Below, one piece after another: positions 26,201-34,841 of a stretch of DNA of 64,000 nt (its first letter is position 1; each line of letters starts with the position of its first letter). The translations under genes and the position numbers were made by a program. The notes under the pieces were generated by a model, which saw nothing but the letters and a program-made list of their open reading frames with translations, searched no databases and had not been told where the DNA came from. The stretch spans positions 54,508-118,507 of the forward strand of contig JAHHIL010000011.1 of the NCBI GenBank assembly GCA_019358975.1, read 5' to 3'. This DNA comes from Trichocoleus desertorum ATA4-8-CV12 (lineage in GTDB: Bacteria; Cyanobacteriota; Cyanobacteriia; FACHB-46).

Positions 26201-26920
26201 TTAACGAGGAGTTGTAGGCACAGAGGTTGCAGGCGCAGAGGTTGCAGGCGTAGAAGATTGCTGCTCGCCACCAGAGCGAGGGAACTGAGCATCTACAAAG
26301 CCTAGTTCAAACAGTTGCTGATAAGATTTTTTACCTAAATCGCGCGTTGGCTGTTGACTGCGAATAATTTGCACCAATAAAGGCACAGCTAGTTCTGGCT
26401 GATTTTGGGCCCGGTGCACCAAAGCCAACTGATAAGTCGCTTGATCTCGCATCTGAGCGGCATCTAACGCTTTGCGACGTTGGCTATCGGCCACACGGTT
26501 GTCAATACCGGAGAAACTAGAAGCCAAGTCCTGATAAAAGTTGGAAAGCTGATTGAAAACTTGACGCGCTTCTTGCAGCTTCTGAGTCGCTAGAGAATAG
26601 TTTTGAGCGGAGACAGCGTTACTCGCGTCGTCCATTAAGCGCTGGCCACCTTGCATGCTCATCAAACCCGCAGCTTGGCTTAAGGGGCGTATATTGTTAG
26701 GGTCGTTGGGGTCAAGGGGTTGCGCTTGGCCACCAGACGGGGGTAGAGAAGGAACCTGAGCCTGAGCAGCTAGCGGACGGAGCAGGGTTAAAGCTACGGC
26801 AAGTTGCAGAGAAACTAAGCCTGTCAAGCGAAGGAAGCGAACAGAGCCAGAGGAGATCATGGAGTAACTTTGCGAATTTGCAACAAACAGGACAGATTCA
26901 AACTTCGGGTATCTTACCAT
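26201..26920 (-). CDS. Exported hypothetical protein with TPR-like helices
   Basis: A 239-residue protein with a hydrophobic signal segment (LRLTGLVSLQLAVALTLL, about 31-48) and an AQA cleavage-like site. After a Pro-rich stretch there is an all-helical region (ASNAVSAQNYSLATQKLQEA, MRDQATYQLALVHRAQNQPE) similar to tetratricopeptide helices, and a Ser/Thr/Pro-rich tail. The ATG at 26920 has a good ribosome-binding site (GAGGA); the ATG at 26860 would give a shorter signal peptide but has none. It is upstream of bolA and grxD on the same strand, about 120 bases apart. Confidence 0.7.
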   Translation of the reverse strand: MVRYPKFESVLFVANSQSYSMISSGSVRFLRLTGLVSLQLAVALTLLRPLAAQAQVPSLPPSGGQAQPLDPNDPNNIRPLSQAAGLMSMQGGQRLMDDASNAVSAQNYSLATQKLQEARQVFNQLSNFYQDLASSFSGIDNRVADSQRRKALDAAQMRDQATYQLALVHRAQNQPELAVPLLVQIIRSQQPTRDLGKKSYQQLFELGFVDAQFPRSGGEQQSSTPATSAPATSVPTTPR

Positions 26921-27154
26921 TGGCAGTCCTCGGTAGGTTTAAGTAACTACCAAAGCCTCTGCACAGCTGAATAGCCCTAGATGGAATACTCCTAAGTTTG
27001 AATAAGGAAGACTAGGATTTTTGAGCTTGAGTTCCCTAGCGAAGGCGGAGTGGGGTGCTGGACAAAACATGAAATCACCCCTTTGAAGTTGGGAGGTGAG
27101 GCTAGATCTATGCCCTAATGCTTGTTAGCAAGTGCAGCTCAAGGAGCCAGTTTC

Positions 27155-29260
27155 ATGACCCATGATGCAAATCTGCCCAGCTCAACTCCAGGTTCAGGAG
27201 TGCCTGAGAGCAGTACAGGTATTATTTTGCAGAGAGGGGGCGAAGAGTTACTGCTAGAAAAGGTCAGCGATCGCTTCACGGTTCATCCCTCTTCTCAAGC
27301 GACGGTGGAGAACTTAGCGGAGCAGATTCCAGCCGAGCTACATCGGAGCGTGCCCCCCGCTCAGTCAGCCGAATTTATTGTCGATCCAGCCCAGCGGGAC
27401 CAAGTAATGCAAGCGGCGCGATCGAGCAGTGGGGTGGACTTTGCCAGCCATGTTTACCGAGTCAAAGATAACCCTGGCACGCTAATTTATCTGACTGACA
27501 CAATTACGATTCAGTTTGCACCTCAGGTAGACCAGGCCACGAAAGCCGCGATCGCTACTGAGCTAGGTTTACGAGAAGTGAAACCTGTCGTGGGAGTGCC
27601 TAACACTTTTGTATTTCAAGTCACTGCTCAAGCGACAGCCAATCCGGTCAAGATTGCCAATCAGCTGACTCGGCGATCGGAGGTATTAATGGCTGAACCC
27701 AATATCGTGGTCAGAACCCAGCCTTTGTATCGCCCCAATGACCCGCTTTATGCCAAACAGTGGTATCTCAACCACAATGGCGGCCCAGATCTAGCCGCAA
27801 GTTCCCATATTTCCGCCGAAAAAGCTTGGGACATTACCAGAGGTAGCCGTTCGATCGTCGTGGCAGTCGTCGATGATTCTTTTGATCTCAACCACCCTGA
27901 CTTTCAGGGCCAAGGCAAGATTGTTGCCCCTAGAGACTTGAGAGACCAAGATCTCTTGCCCCTGCCTGACGATACAGAAGCCAGCCACGGTACTGCTTGT
28001 GCTGGCGTAGCCGTAGCGGAGGAAAATGGAGTCGGTATTGTCGGCGTGGCTCCTGGATGCGCCTTAATGCCCATCCGTACGACAGGTTTTCTAGATGATG
28101 ACACCATCGAACAAATCTTCGATTGGGCAGTAGCCAACGGAGCCGCCGTTATCTCTTGTAGTTGGGGACCGAGCGCCGTTTACTTTCCCTTATCACTCCG
28201 TCAAAGCGCTGCCCTAACCCGCGCCGCTAAGGATGGACGCAATGGGAAAGGCTGTGTGATTGCCTTTGCCGCTGGTAATGCCAACCGTCCCGTCAATGGT
28301 GCCATCAACGAACAAGGCTGGCCCAACAATGTGCTGCGCGGCCCCACGACTTGGTTAACTGGGTTTGCAATTCATCCTGACGTAATCGCAGTCTCCGCCT
28401 GCACCAGCTTGAACAAAAAAGCTGCCTATAGTAACTGGGGCACAACCATCTCAGTGTGTGCGCCTAGCAACAACGCCCCACCGGGAATGTGGTTGCAAGA
28501 AACTGGATTCGTCAGCACGCCCCCAGAAGTTAGGGTATTTCTCCCAGGAAAAAGCGTGTTCACAGCCGATCAGCTAGGGGCAGCGGGCTATGACCCTGGA
28601 GACTTTACCGGAGATTTCGGCGGCACTTCTAGCGCTTGCCCCACTGTGGCGGGAGTTGCAGCCTTAGTTCTTTCTACCAACCCTGACCTTACAGCTCAAG
28701 AAGTGCGCCAGATTTTGCAACAAACCGCAGACAAAATTGTTGACCCCGATCCCGATCCACAATTTGGGTTCCGCAAAGGCACTTATGAAGCGAATGGCCG
28801 CTCTGATTGGTTCGGCTTCGGCAAAGTCAACGCGTTTAGAGCAGTTCAGGCGGCTCAGCGCCAAATGGCAGCACCTTTAAGCAGTTCTCAGCGAATTCAG
28901 GGACGCAATGATAGTGCTGTGGCGATTCCGGACTACGATTTGAATGGCATCAGAAGCGCTATCCAAATCAACGACTCCAACCTTGTGCGAGATATGCAAG
29001 TAACGGTGAATCTAGAGCACAGTTTCTTGGGTGACTTGGAGATTAGCTTGATTGCCCCTAGAGGCCAAACAGTGTTGCTCCAGGGTCGCACTCTCGGTCG
29101 TCAAACCCAATTGCAAGCGAGTTATTCGTTGCAAAATACCCCACTGCTCCGCAAATTACTCAATCAGTCTGCCGCCGGACGCTGGCAGCTCTGGATCATC
29201 GATCGCGCTCTGATGGATACAGGCACCCTCAAAAGTTGGCAACTAACGCTCGGCGTCTAA
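27155..29260 (+). CDS. Subtilisin-like serine protease (S8) with C-terminal P-domain
   Basis: About 701 residues. Order: a ~190-residue pro-region, the S8 catalytic domain with Asp (VVAVVDDSFDLNHPDF), His (SHGTACAGVAV) and Ser (GTSSACPTVAGVAALVL), then a proprotein-convertase P-domain (IPDYDLNGIRSAIQ to the GTLKSWQLTLGV end). The start was set at ATG 27155 because AAGGAG lies nine bases upstream; the frame extends to a TTG at 27122. No signal peptide is visible, odd for this class. Its end overlaps the convergent plsC by 18 bases. A role in processing or turnover of external or periplasmic proteins is usual for the family. Confidence 0.93.
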   Translation: MTHDANLPSSTPGSGVPESSTGIILQRGGEELLLEKVSDRFTVHPSSQATVENLAEQIPAELHRSVPPAQSAEFIVDPAQRDQVMQAARSSSGVDFASHVYRVKDNPGTLIYLTDTITIQFAPQVDQATKAAIATELGLREVKPVVGVPNTFVFQVTAQATANPVKIANQLTRRSEVLMAEPNIVVRTQPLYRPNDPLYAKQWYLNHNGGPDLAASSHISAEKAWDITRGSRSIVVAVVDDSFDLNHPDFQGQGKIVAPRDLRDQDLLPLPDDTEASHGTACAGVAVAEENGVGIVGVAPGCALMPIRTTGFLDDDTIEQIFDWAVANGAAVISCSWGPSAVYFPLSLRQSAALTRAAKDGRNGKGCVIAFAAGNANRPVNGAINEQGWPNNVLRGPTTWLTGFAIHPDVIAVSACTSLNKKAAYSNWGTTISVCAPSNNAPPGMWLQETGFVSTPPEVRVFLPGKSVFTADQLGAAGYDPGDFTGDFGGTSSACPTVAGVAALVLSTNPDLTAQEVRQILQQTADKIVDPDPDPQFGFRKGTYEANGRSDWFGFGKVNAFRAVQAAQRQMAAPLSSSQRIQGRNDSAVAIPDYDLNGIRSAIQINDSNLVRDMQVTVNLEHSFLGDLEISLIAPRGQTVLLQGRTLGRQTQLQASYSLQNTPLLRKLLNQSAAGRWQLWIIDRALMDTGTLKSWQLTLGV

Positions 29261-30067
29261 TTCCGAATTAGGGCTAGCCGATGAAAGTTGGCAGCTCAAC
29301 TCTTGTAGTGAGGCTTCTAGGTCAGCAGTCAAGGTTTTAGCGCTGGCCTTGGGTTGCTCTAAGTTATAGGTTGAAGCCTTCAGCGGCTCCCCAATGCGAA
29401 TCCTAACCTCAGATCCCCATCCGGGCACAGCTTGGCTGTAATGCAAACTAATCGGCACAATTTTGACGTCCAAACCAGGCTGGTTAGCTTCTGCTTGTAG
29501 CGCTAAGCGAGCCAATCCAGGCTTCAAAGGATGTACTTGGCGATCGCGAAAAATCCCTCCTTCCGGGAAGATCACCAAAGATTCGCGGTTTTCCAGCAAC
29601 TCCACTCCATGTCGTAGACTCGCGATCGCCGGACGCTTCGGGTCAATCGGAAACCCTCCTAGGCGACGAATAAACCAGCCTTGCAGCCCCTTCACCTCAT
29701 CCGCCGAAACCATAAACCTTAAGTCGTGCCCCGTAATGTCTCGGCCTGCTGCATAAGGCACCAGCAACGCATCCCAACGAGAACGATGGGTCGGCGCTAG
29801 AACCACTGGCCCCTCAGCGGGCAAATTTTCCCGACCACTGACCTCAATCCGCCTAAAGTAAGCAGGCAAAACCACATGGCGACCCAGCGGATAAACCCAA
29901 GGCATGAGCCACGGGGAAAAGCGAGAAATACTCGTTGCAGGTTTATTGGGCGGCGTGGAGGAACTTGCGTGAGTGGTTATCCCCATGTCCTGATTCGGTG
30001 CTGGAGGAGTATCGCTAGAGTCACGGCGAAAGGAGTTGAGCGAAATCATGGAGTCAAACGAGATCAT
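29243..30067 (-). CDS. plsC: 1-acyl-sn-glycerol-3-phosphate acyltransferase
   Basis: A 274-residue PlsC-domain enzyme that acylates lysophosphatidic acid in membrane lipid synthesis. Motif I is the H-x4-D of APTHRSRWDALL, and motif III is FPEGGIFRD. A membrane-associated Trp/Leu-rich segment precedes them. The first ~45 residues (Ser/Pro/Asn-rich) are outside the domain and the start could be further in, for example the methionine of DMGITTH. It is convergent with the subtilase gene. Confidence 0.88.
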   Translation of the reverse strand: MISFDSMISLNSFRRDSSDTPPAPNQDMGITTHASSSTPPNKPATSISRFSPWLMPWVYPLGRHVVLPAYFRRIEVSGRENLPAEGPVVLAPTHRSRWDALLVPYAAGRDITGHDLRFMVSADEVKGLQGWFIRRLGGFPIDPKRPAIASLRHGVELLENRESLVIFPEGGIFRDRQVHPLKPGLARLALQAEANQPGLDVKIVPISLHYSQAVPGWGSEVRIRIGEPLKASTYNLEQPKASAKTLTADLEASLQELSCQLSSASPNSELDAER

Positions 30068-30200
30068 ATGTGACAGCGGGAGACAATAAACGCAAGAACC
30101 AAGCTTTTCAATGCCTGCTTGAACTTAAGCTAAAGGCTTTTATTTCACTTGTCTTCTGCCACAAGGACACTTCTGCCGCTGTCATGAGGTAGAAGCCGAG

Positions 30201-30794
30201 CTAGGGGTGCCGCGATCGCCGCCGTTGGGCAAACCAATCCTGCAACTGCTGCCGACAAGGCGTTTCCAAGATGCCACCCAAAACCTTGAGCTGGTGAAAC
30301 GAACAAGCACTATCCGGTAGATTCATCACCATCCGAACCGCACCAGTTTTTGGATCGTCCGCTCCATACACCAACAACCCCAAACGCGCCTGCACAATTG
30401 CCCCCGCACACATCGGGCAAGGCTCCAGCGTCACATACAGCGTGCATTCATTCAAATGCCAATTTTGTAGCACCTGCCCCGCCGCCCGCAAAGCCAATAC
30501 CTCCGCATGAGCCGTAGGGTCGCGATCGCGCTCCCGCCGATTTTGCGCCTCCGCAACCACCTCCCCCTGCGGTCCCACAATCACCGCTCCCACAGGCACC
30601 TCCCCTGCCACACCAGCCGCTTCAGCCAACTCCAGCGATCGAGCCATCCAGCGGTAGTGAACTAGGTATCCGGGGTGAGAGAGTGCGGGAGGAGGGAGTT
30701 GCAAGGAGGAAGGGGTGAGGAGTGAGGGATGAGGGATGAGGGATGAAAGAAGAGTGAGGAGCCAACTACCAACACCAACCGAAACCCGAAACAT
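30201..30794 (-). CDS. tadA: tRNA adenosine(34) deaminase with repeat-derived N-terminus
   Basis: TadA converts A34 to inosine in tRNA-Arg(ACG). The zinc and catalytic motifs are clear: HAEVLAL and PCPMCAGAI, with the PVGAVIV core earlier. The enzyme proper begins around GYLVHYRWMARSLELA (residue 42 on). The upstream ~40 residues (LLSSLIPHPSLLTPSSLQL) are the translation of a polypyrimidine repeat, so the native start seems displaced; alternatives are TTG at 30704 and ATG at 30647. The full open frame is given here. Confidence 0.85.
   Translation of the reverse strand: MFRVSVGVGSWLLTLLSSLIPHPSLLTPSSLQLPPPALSHPGYLVHYRWMARSLELAEAAGVAGEVPVGAVIVGPQGEVVAEAQNRRERDRDPTAHAEVLALRAAGQVLQNWHLNECTLYVTLEPCPMCAGAIVQARLGLLVYGADDPKTGAVRMVMNLPDSACSFHQLKVLGGILETPCRQQLQDWFAQRRRSRHP
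30688..30760. repeat. GGATGAG-type polypurine repeat at the tadA 5' end
   Basis: A run of purine-rich GAGGGAT/GGATGAG units (three in tandem near 30725-30745). The same style of sequence forms the arms of the elements inside miaA (51190-51390) and the UPF0182 gene (36284-36404). Confidence 0.7.
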
Positions 30795-30821
30795 GCACAG
30801 TCAGACTCGTTTGGAGGGGGT

Positions 30822-30872
30822 CTGGGGGACGCAACCGTCCCTCAGCGGGGGTTTGGGGGCGAGTGCCCCCAA
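30822..30872. repeat. G-rich double-hairpin repeat
   Basis: Two adjacent hairpins: a 9 bp stem at 30822-30830/30837-30845 with one G-U pair, and a perfect 8 bp stem TTGGGGGC/GCCCCCAA at 30853-30860/30865-30872. The layout resembles the double hairpin upstream of hemA (33264-33301), so both are probably members of a dispersed family. Confidence 0.65.
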
Positions 30873-30903
30873 GGCTCGGATTTCAAGCAACGAATGCCAG
30901 CCA

Positions 30904-31224
30904 TCAAACTTCAACAGCAGACTGCACCAAAAGCGGGTCTAACTGCCCCTGACGATCCAAGGCATACAGATCATCACAGCCGCCCACATGTTCATTATTG
31001 ATAAAAATTTGCGGCACCGTCCGGCGACCATTCGCCCGCTCTCCCATTTTGACCCTAGCCGCACCATCACCATCGATCTTGTACTCAGTAAACTTCACCC
31101 CTTTCCACTGCAACAACACCTTCGCCCGAATGCAGTAAGGACAAGTTTGCCACGTATAAATCTCCACATGAGCCTTAACTTGCTCAGGGTGACGACCTAA
31201 AAACCGATTGAGAAATTCGAGCAT
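30904..31224 (-). CDS. grxC: Glutaredoxin 3 (dithiol)
   Basis: A 106-residue glutaredoxin with the CPYC active site (YTWQTCPYCIRAKVLL), the TVPQIFI cis-proline segment and the GGCDDLYALDRQGQLDPLL C-terminal part. It reduces protein disulfides and glutathione adducts. It is followed by the G-rich repeat and then tadA on the same strand. The dithiol motif separates it from the CGFS glutaredoxin at 25.3 kb. Confidence 0.95.
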   Translation of the reverse strand: MLEFLNRFLGRHPEQVKAHVEIYTWQTCPYCIRAKVLLQWKGVKFTEYKIDGDGAARVKMGERANGRRTVPQIFINNEHVGGCDDLYALDRQGQLDPLLVQSAVEV

Positions 31225-31338
31225 GTTTTCTCAGACTAATAAATCCGCTAGCTGAAATGAGCCGTTAATACTAAGCATACTATTCCGCACCGAGAGCCGC
31301 ACAGCCATACATTACTCCGCATCTAACTCCCTAAAGTC

Positions 31339-31590
31339 TTAGTGGCGTGGTAAGGGAAAAACTACCAAAAGAGTAAAACCTGCGATCGCCAACCCCAGCG
31401 AAACCGCCATCAACTTCACATGGTTTTGCCAGTCTAAACCCGCTCGCGATCGCTCCCCATCAGTTTTGGCAGCTTTGCTACCTGAGCGAGGCACCAACCA
31501 CAACAACAGGCTACCCAGTGTCATCAAGCTACCCAGAATCGCCAAACTGCCACCGACCCAAGCCACCAGGAACCAAGCCACTTGATTCAT
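31339..31590 (-). CDS. Small membrane protein, function unknown
   Basis: An 83-residue protein with two hydrophobic helices (about 5-33, VAWFLVAWVGG onward, and 60-80) joined by a basic hydrophilic loop (PRSGSKAAKTDGERSRAG). No family is recognised with certainty. The ATG at 31590 is preferred; a GTG precedes it by one codon. It is upstream of grxC on the same strand, about 115 bases apart. Confidence 0.6.
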   Translation of the reverse strand: MNQVAWFLVAWVGGSLAILGSLMTLGSLLLWLVPRSGSKAAKTDGERSRAGLDWQNHVKLMAVSLGLAIAGFTLLVVFPLPRH

Positions 31591-31899
31591 CACAATGCTC
31601 CAAAGTAAAAAAACTTCCCAGCGATCGCCAGAGAGAGATAACGCCTACTCTAGCCCACCCCTCAAAAATGGCTACATCACGCTTGGAGCCGAGCGTCCAT
31701 CTCCACCGTAGCCTTGCCTAATCCAGGTTGCCGAAAGCAATTTACAAGGACTTTCTTCAGTTCTGACGTGCCCAAATTGCCATTCTTCGAGATCAACTCA
31801 GAATCTTTATGTCAAGGGTATACCCGCACTTTGGTAGGATTGAGAACTGAAATTGCTAGTTAAAACGACGCAAAATCAGCAGTTTGGAGGAAACACCTC
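31591..31899. other. Divergent promoter region upstream of glpX
   Basis: 309 bases between the small membrane protein gene and glpX, with no coding frame of note. The ribosome-binding site GGAGG for glpX is at 31886-31890. No convincing operator was recognised. Confidence 0.5.
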
Positions 31900-32943
31900 G
31901 TGGAAAACACGCTCGGTCTTGAGATTATTGAAGTGGTGGAGCAGGCCGCGATCGCCTCTGCTCGCTGGATGGGCAAGGGCGAAAAGAACATCGCTGACCA
32001 AGTTGCTGTAGAAGCAATGCGGGAGCGAATGAACAAAATTTACATGCGAGGCCGTATCGTGATCGGAGAAGGGGAGCGCGATGACGCCCCCATGCTCTAC
32101 ATCGGGGAAGAAGTGGGAATTTGCACCCGCGAGGATGCTAAAGAATACTGCAACCCAGACGAGCTGATCGAAATTGACATTGCGGTTGACCCCTGCGAAG
32201 GCACCAACCTCGTCGCTTATGGTCAAAACGGCTCCATGGCCGTCTTGGCTATTTCTGAAAAGGGCGGTTTGTTTGCAGCTCCCGACTTCTACATGAAGAA
32301 ATTGGCAGCTCCAGCAGCAGCCAAGGGCAAAGTAGACATTCGCAAGTCTGCGACCGAAAACCTCAAGATTCTATCCGAGTGCTTAAACCGCTCTGTTGAA
32401 GAATTGGTGGTTGTCGTCATGGATCGTCCTCGTCATAAGGACTTGATTCAAGAAATTCGCCAAGCTGGAGCCAGAGTACGCCTCATCAGCGATGGTGACG
32501 TGTCTGCTGCCATTTGTTGTGCTTTTACAGGCACCAACATCCACGCCCTCATGGGTATTGGCGCAGCTCCTGAAGGTGTGATCTCCGCTGCTGCAATGCG
32601 TTGCTTAGGTGGTCACTTCCAAGGCCAACTGATCTATGACCCCGCAGATGTAAACACTCCCGAAAGCAGCAACTGGAACCGGGAAGCCAACATCGCTCGT
32701 TTGAAAGAAATGGGCGTTGATGACCCCGATCGCATCTACAACGACAATGAGCTAGCGTCTGGTGAAACCGTCCTGTTCGCAGCTTGCGGTATCACCCCTG
32801 GCACCTTAATGGAAGGAGTGCGCTTCTTCGGTGGTGGTGCCCGGACTCAATCCCTGGTCATTTCCAACCAGTCAAAAACCGCTCGCTTCGTAGATACCAT
32901 TCACCTGCTCGATGGGCAAAGCAAAACCTTGCAATTGCGTTAA
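31900..32943 (+). CDS. glpX: Class II fructose-1,6-/sedoheptulose-1,7-bisphosphatase
   Basis: A 347-residue GlpX-type phosphatase. In cyanobacteria this enzyme serves both fructose-1,6- and sedoheptulose-1,7-bisphosphate in the Calvin cycle. Landmarks: [20 protein letters not shown], the metal-binding [12 protein letters not shown] and [13 protein letters not shown], and GGGARTQSL near the end. The start codon is GTG with a strong GGAGG nine bases upstream. An intrinsic terminator follows at 33063. Redox and AMP control are known for the family but not readable here. Confidence 0.96.
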   Translation: MENTLGLEIIEVVEQAAIASARWMGKGEKNIADQVAVEAMRERMNKIYMRGRIVIGEGERDDAPMLYIGEEVGICTREDAKEYCNPDELIEIDIAVDPCEGTNLVAYGQNGSMAVLAISEKGGLFAAPDFYMKKLAAPAAAKGKVDIRKSATENLKILSECLNRSVEELVVVVMDRPRHKDLIQEIRQAGARVRLISDGDVSAAICCAFTGTNIHALMGIGAAPEGVISAAAMRCLGGHFQGQLIYDPADVNTPESSNWNREANIARLKEMGVDDPDRIYNDNELASGETVLFAACGITPGTLMEGVRFFGGGARTQSLVISNQSKTARFVDTIHLLDGQSKTLQLR

Positions 32944-32982
32944 TTTGCGATTTCCTAGTTGCTAACGGCGAGCTTTGAAGTA

Positions 32983-33006
32983 GGGGTACGGCATTGCTAT
33001 GCCCCT
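32983..33006. repeat. Short palindromic repeat
   Basis: GGGG...GGCAT-TGCT-ATGCC...CCC forms an imperfect hairpin just after glpX. It looks like a dispersed cyanobacterial palindrome rather than a terminator, since no T-tract follows. Confidence 0.4.
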
Positions 33007-33062
33007 GCTGAACTTTAAGCCTGGGACAGCATTAAAAACGTAGAAGTGCCACACTAAAGGTG

Positions 33063-33090
33063 AAGCGATCTATATCAACGATCGCTTTTT
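33063..33090 (+). terminator. Intrinsic terminator of glpX
   Basis: An 8 bp perfect stem AAGCGATC/GATCGCTT (33063-33070 with 33080-33087) with a 9-base loop leads into TTTTT (33086-33090). It is built from a HIP1-like core and ends the glpX transcript about 120 bases after the stop. Confidence 0.75.
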
Positions 33091-33263
33091 CATGCTTATA
33101 ACTTTGGGTCTCCAGCTAGGTGAACTTTTCCTAACTTGCCTGATCTGGGTACTCCTTTAGTTTTAATTTAGATTTCTAAAGATCCATTGATTGAGACTGC
33201 TAGACGCCTGCTGGTTATCAAAAACGCTTTTATAGCAATCGTTACTAGGGTGAAGGCGGGGTG

Positions 33264-33301
33264 CAGGGGTTCCACCCCTGTGTGGGGGCACAGCTCCCAC
33301 A
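33264..33301. repeat. Double-hairpin repeat upstream of hemA
   Basis: Two adjacent hairpins: CAGGGGT-TCC-ACCCCTG (33264-33280) and a 9 bp stem TGTGGGGGC/GCTCCCACA with one G-U pair (33281-33301). It lies in the 438-base spacer between glpX and hemA and has the same layout as 30822-30872. The rest of the spacer holds the glpX terminator and nothing else recognisable. Confidence 0.6.
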
Positions 33302-33381
33302 CCCCCATTCAAACCTTGGTGGCAAGTACTATATCAATCGCTCCGTCTGGCTTGGAAGACGACAACTCTTAGGGAGGGAAG

Positions 33382-34677
33382 ATGAATATTGCCGTTGTGG
33401 GCCTCAGCCACAAGACAGCCCCCGTTGAAGTGCGCGAAAAGCTTAGTATTCCAGAACATCAACATGAAGCGGCGATCGCTCATTTGCAAAGCTACAGCCA
33501 CATTGAGGAAGCTGCCATCCTCAGTACCTGTAACCGCCTAGAAATTTACATTGTCACCACCGAGTCCGAGCACGGGGTGCGGGAAGTGACGCAATTTTTA
33601 TCGGAGCATAGCAAGCTACCCGTTCCGGCACTGCGCCCCCACTTGTTCGTGCTGTTACACCAAGACGCAGTGATGCACTTGATGCGCGTGGCGGCTGGAT
33701 TGGATAGCTTGGTGTTGGGTGAAGGGCAAATTCTGGCTCAGGTGAAGCACACTCACAAACTGGGTCAGCAGTACAAAGGCGTGGGCCGCATTCTCAATCA
33801 ACTGTTTAAGCAAGCGATCTCTGCGGGTAAACGCGTTCGCACAGAGACCAGCATTGGTACTGGAGCAGTTTCAATTAGTTCTGCTGCGGTGGAGCTAGCT
33901 CAAATTAAAGTACCAAATTTGGCCGCTTGTCGAGTTGCCATTATCGGCGCAGGCAAGATGGCGCGACTGTTGGTGCAGCACTTGATTTCCAAAGGGGCGG
34001 TGCAAATTTGTATTCTCAATCGTTCTTTGGAACGAGCGGAGGAATTAGCCAGCCAGTTTACGGAAGCGCAACTCAAGCTTTGCTCACTGTCTGAGATGTC
34101 GGAAGTGCTGACCTGCTCGGATTTGGTGTTTACCAGTACCGCCTCGACGCAGCCGATCTTGGATCGCGCCAAGCTAGAGAGCTGCCTAGAACCCACTCAA
34201 CCGTTGATGTTGATTGACATTTCGGTGCCCCGGAACGTTGATGCTGATGTCAATGACTTGGATTGCGTCCAGGTGTTTAACGTCGATGACTTGAAAGCAG
34301 TGGTGGCTCAAAATCAAGAAAGCCGTCGGCAAATGGCGATGGAAGCGGAAGCCCTGCTTGAAGATGAGTTAGATGCGTTTGATGTCTGGTGGCGATCGCT
34401 GGAAACTATCACCACGATTAGCTGCCTACGAGAGAAAATTGAAACTATTCGTGAACAAGAGCTGGAAAAGGCGTTATCTCGTTTAGGCAGTGAGTTTGCG
34501 GAGAAGCATCAGGAAATCATTGAGGCGCTGACTAGAGGGATTGTGAATAAGATTCTGCATGACCCCATGGTGCAACTGCGGGCGCAGCAGGATATTGAGG
34601 CCCGACGCCGAGCCATGCAGTCTTTGGAGATGCTGTTTAATCTCAATCCAGAAGCGCGATCGGGTGAAGTGATGTAG
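33382..34677 (+). CDS. hemA: Glutamyl-tRNA reductase
   Basis: First committed step of tetrapyrrole (haem, chlorophyll, bilin) synthesis by the C5 route: reduces Glu-tRNA(Glu) to glutamate-1-semialdehyde with NADPH. The catalytic Cys50 is in [27 protein letters not shown] and the nucleotide-binding [14 protein letters not shown] are present, followed by the long dimerisation helix region to the end. Length 431 is typical. GGGAGGGAAG directly precedes the ATG. Confidence 0.97.
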   Translation: MNIAVVGLSHKTAPVEVREKLSIPEHQHEAAIAHLQSYSHIEEAAILSTCNRLEIYIVTTESEHGVREVTQFLSEHSKLPVPALRPHLFVLLHQDAVMHLMRVAAGLDSLVLGEGQILAQVKHTHKLGQQYKGVGRILNQLFKQAISAGKRVRTETSIGTGAVSISSAAVELAQIKVPNLAACRVAIIGAGKMARLLVQHLISKGAVQICILNRSLERAEELASQFTEAQLKLCSLSEMSEVLTCSDLVFTSTASTQPILDRAKLESCLEPTQPLMLIDISVPRNVDADVNDLDCVQVFNVDDLKAVVAQNQESRRQMAMEAEALLEDELDAFDVWWRSLETITTISCLREKIETIREQELEKALSRLGSEFAEKHQEIIEALTRGIVNKILHDPMVQLRAQQDIEARRRAMQSLEMLFNLNPEARSGEVM

Positions 34678-34756
34678 TGAGTTGGTTAAGGGTGGCTAGG
34701 ATGTCAACGGGAGGATGAGCCTCGCTAGGACAGATCACTCATAATCTGGCATGTTG

Positions 34757-34818
34757 TAGGGGTGGGTTTGTGGTTGTCGGCGCTGAGATAGGAGCGGTCA
34801 ACTACAAATCTGCCCCTA
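34757..34818. repeat. 62 bp inverted-repeat element
   Basis: Two 20-base arms (34757-34776 and 34799-34818) pair without a gap, four pairs being G-U, around a 22-base loop. It starts with TAGGGG and ends with CCCCTA and lies 23 bases before the UPF0182 start codon. Size and termini resemble small non-coding cyanobacterial repeat elements; its nearness to the start codon could affect translation. Confidence 0.65.
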
Positions 34819-34841
34819 TATGGTTAATGGGGTAAGGGCTG

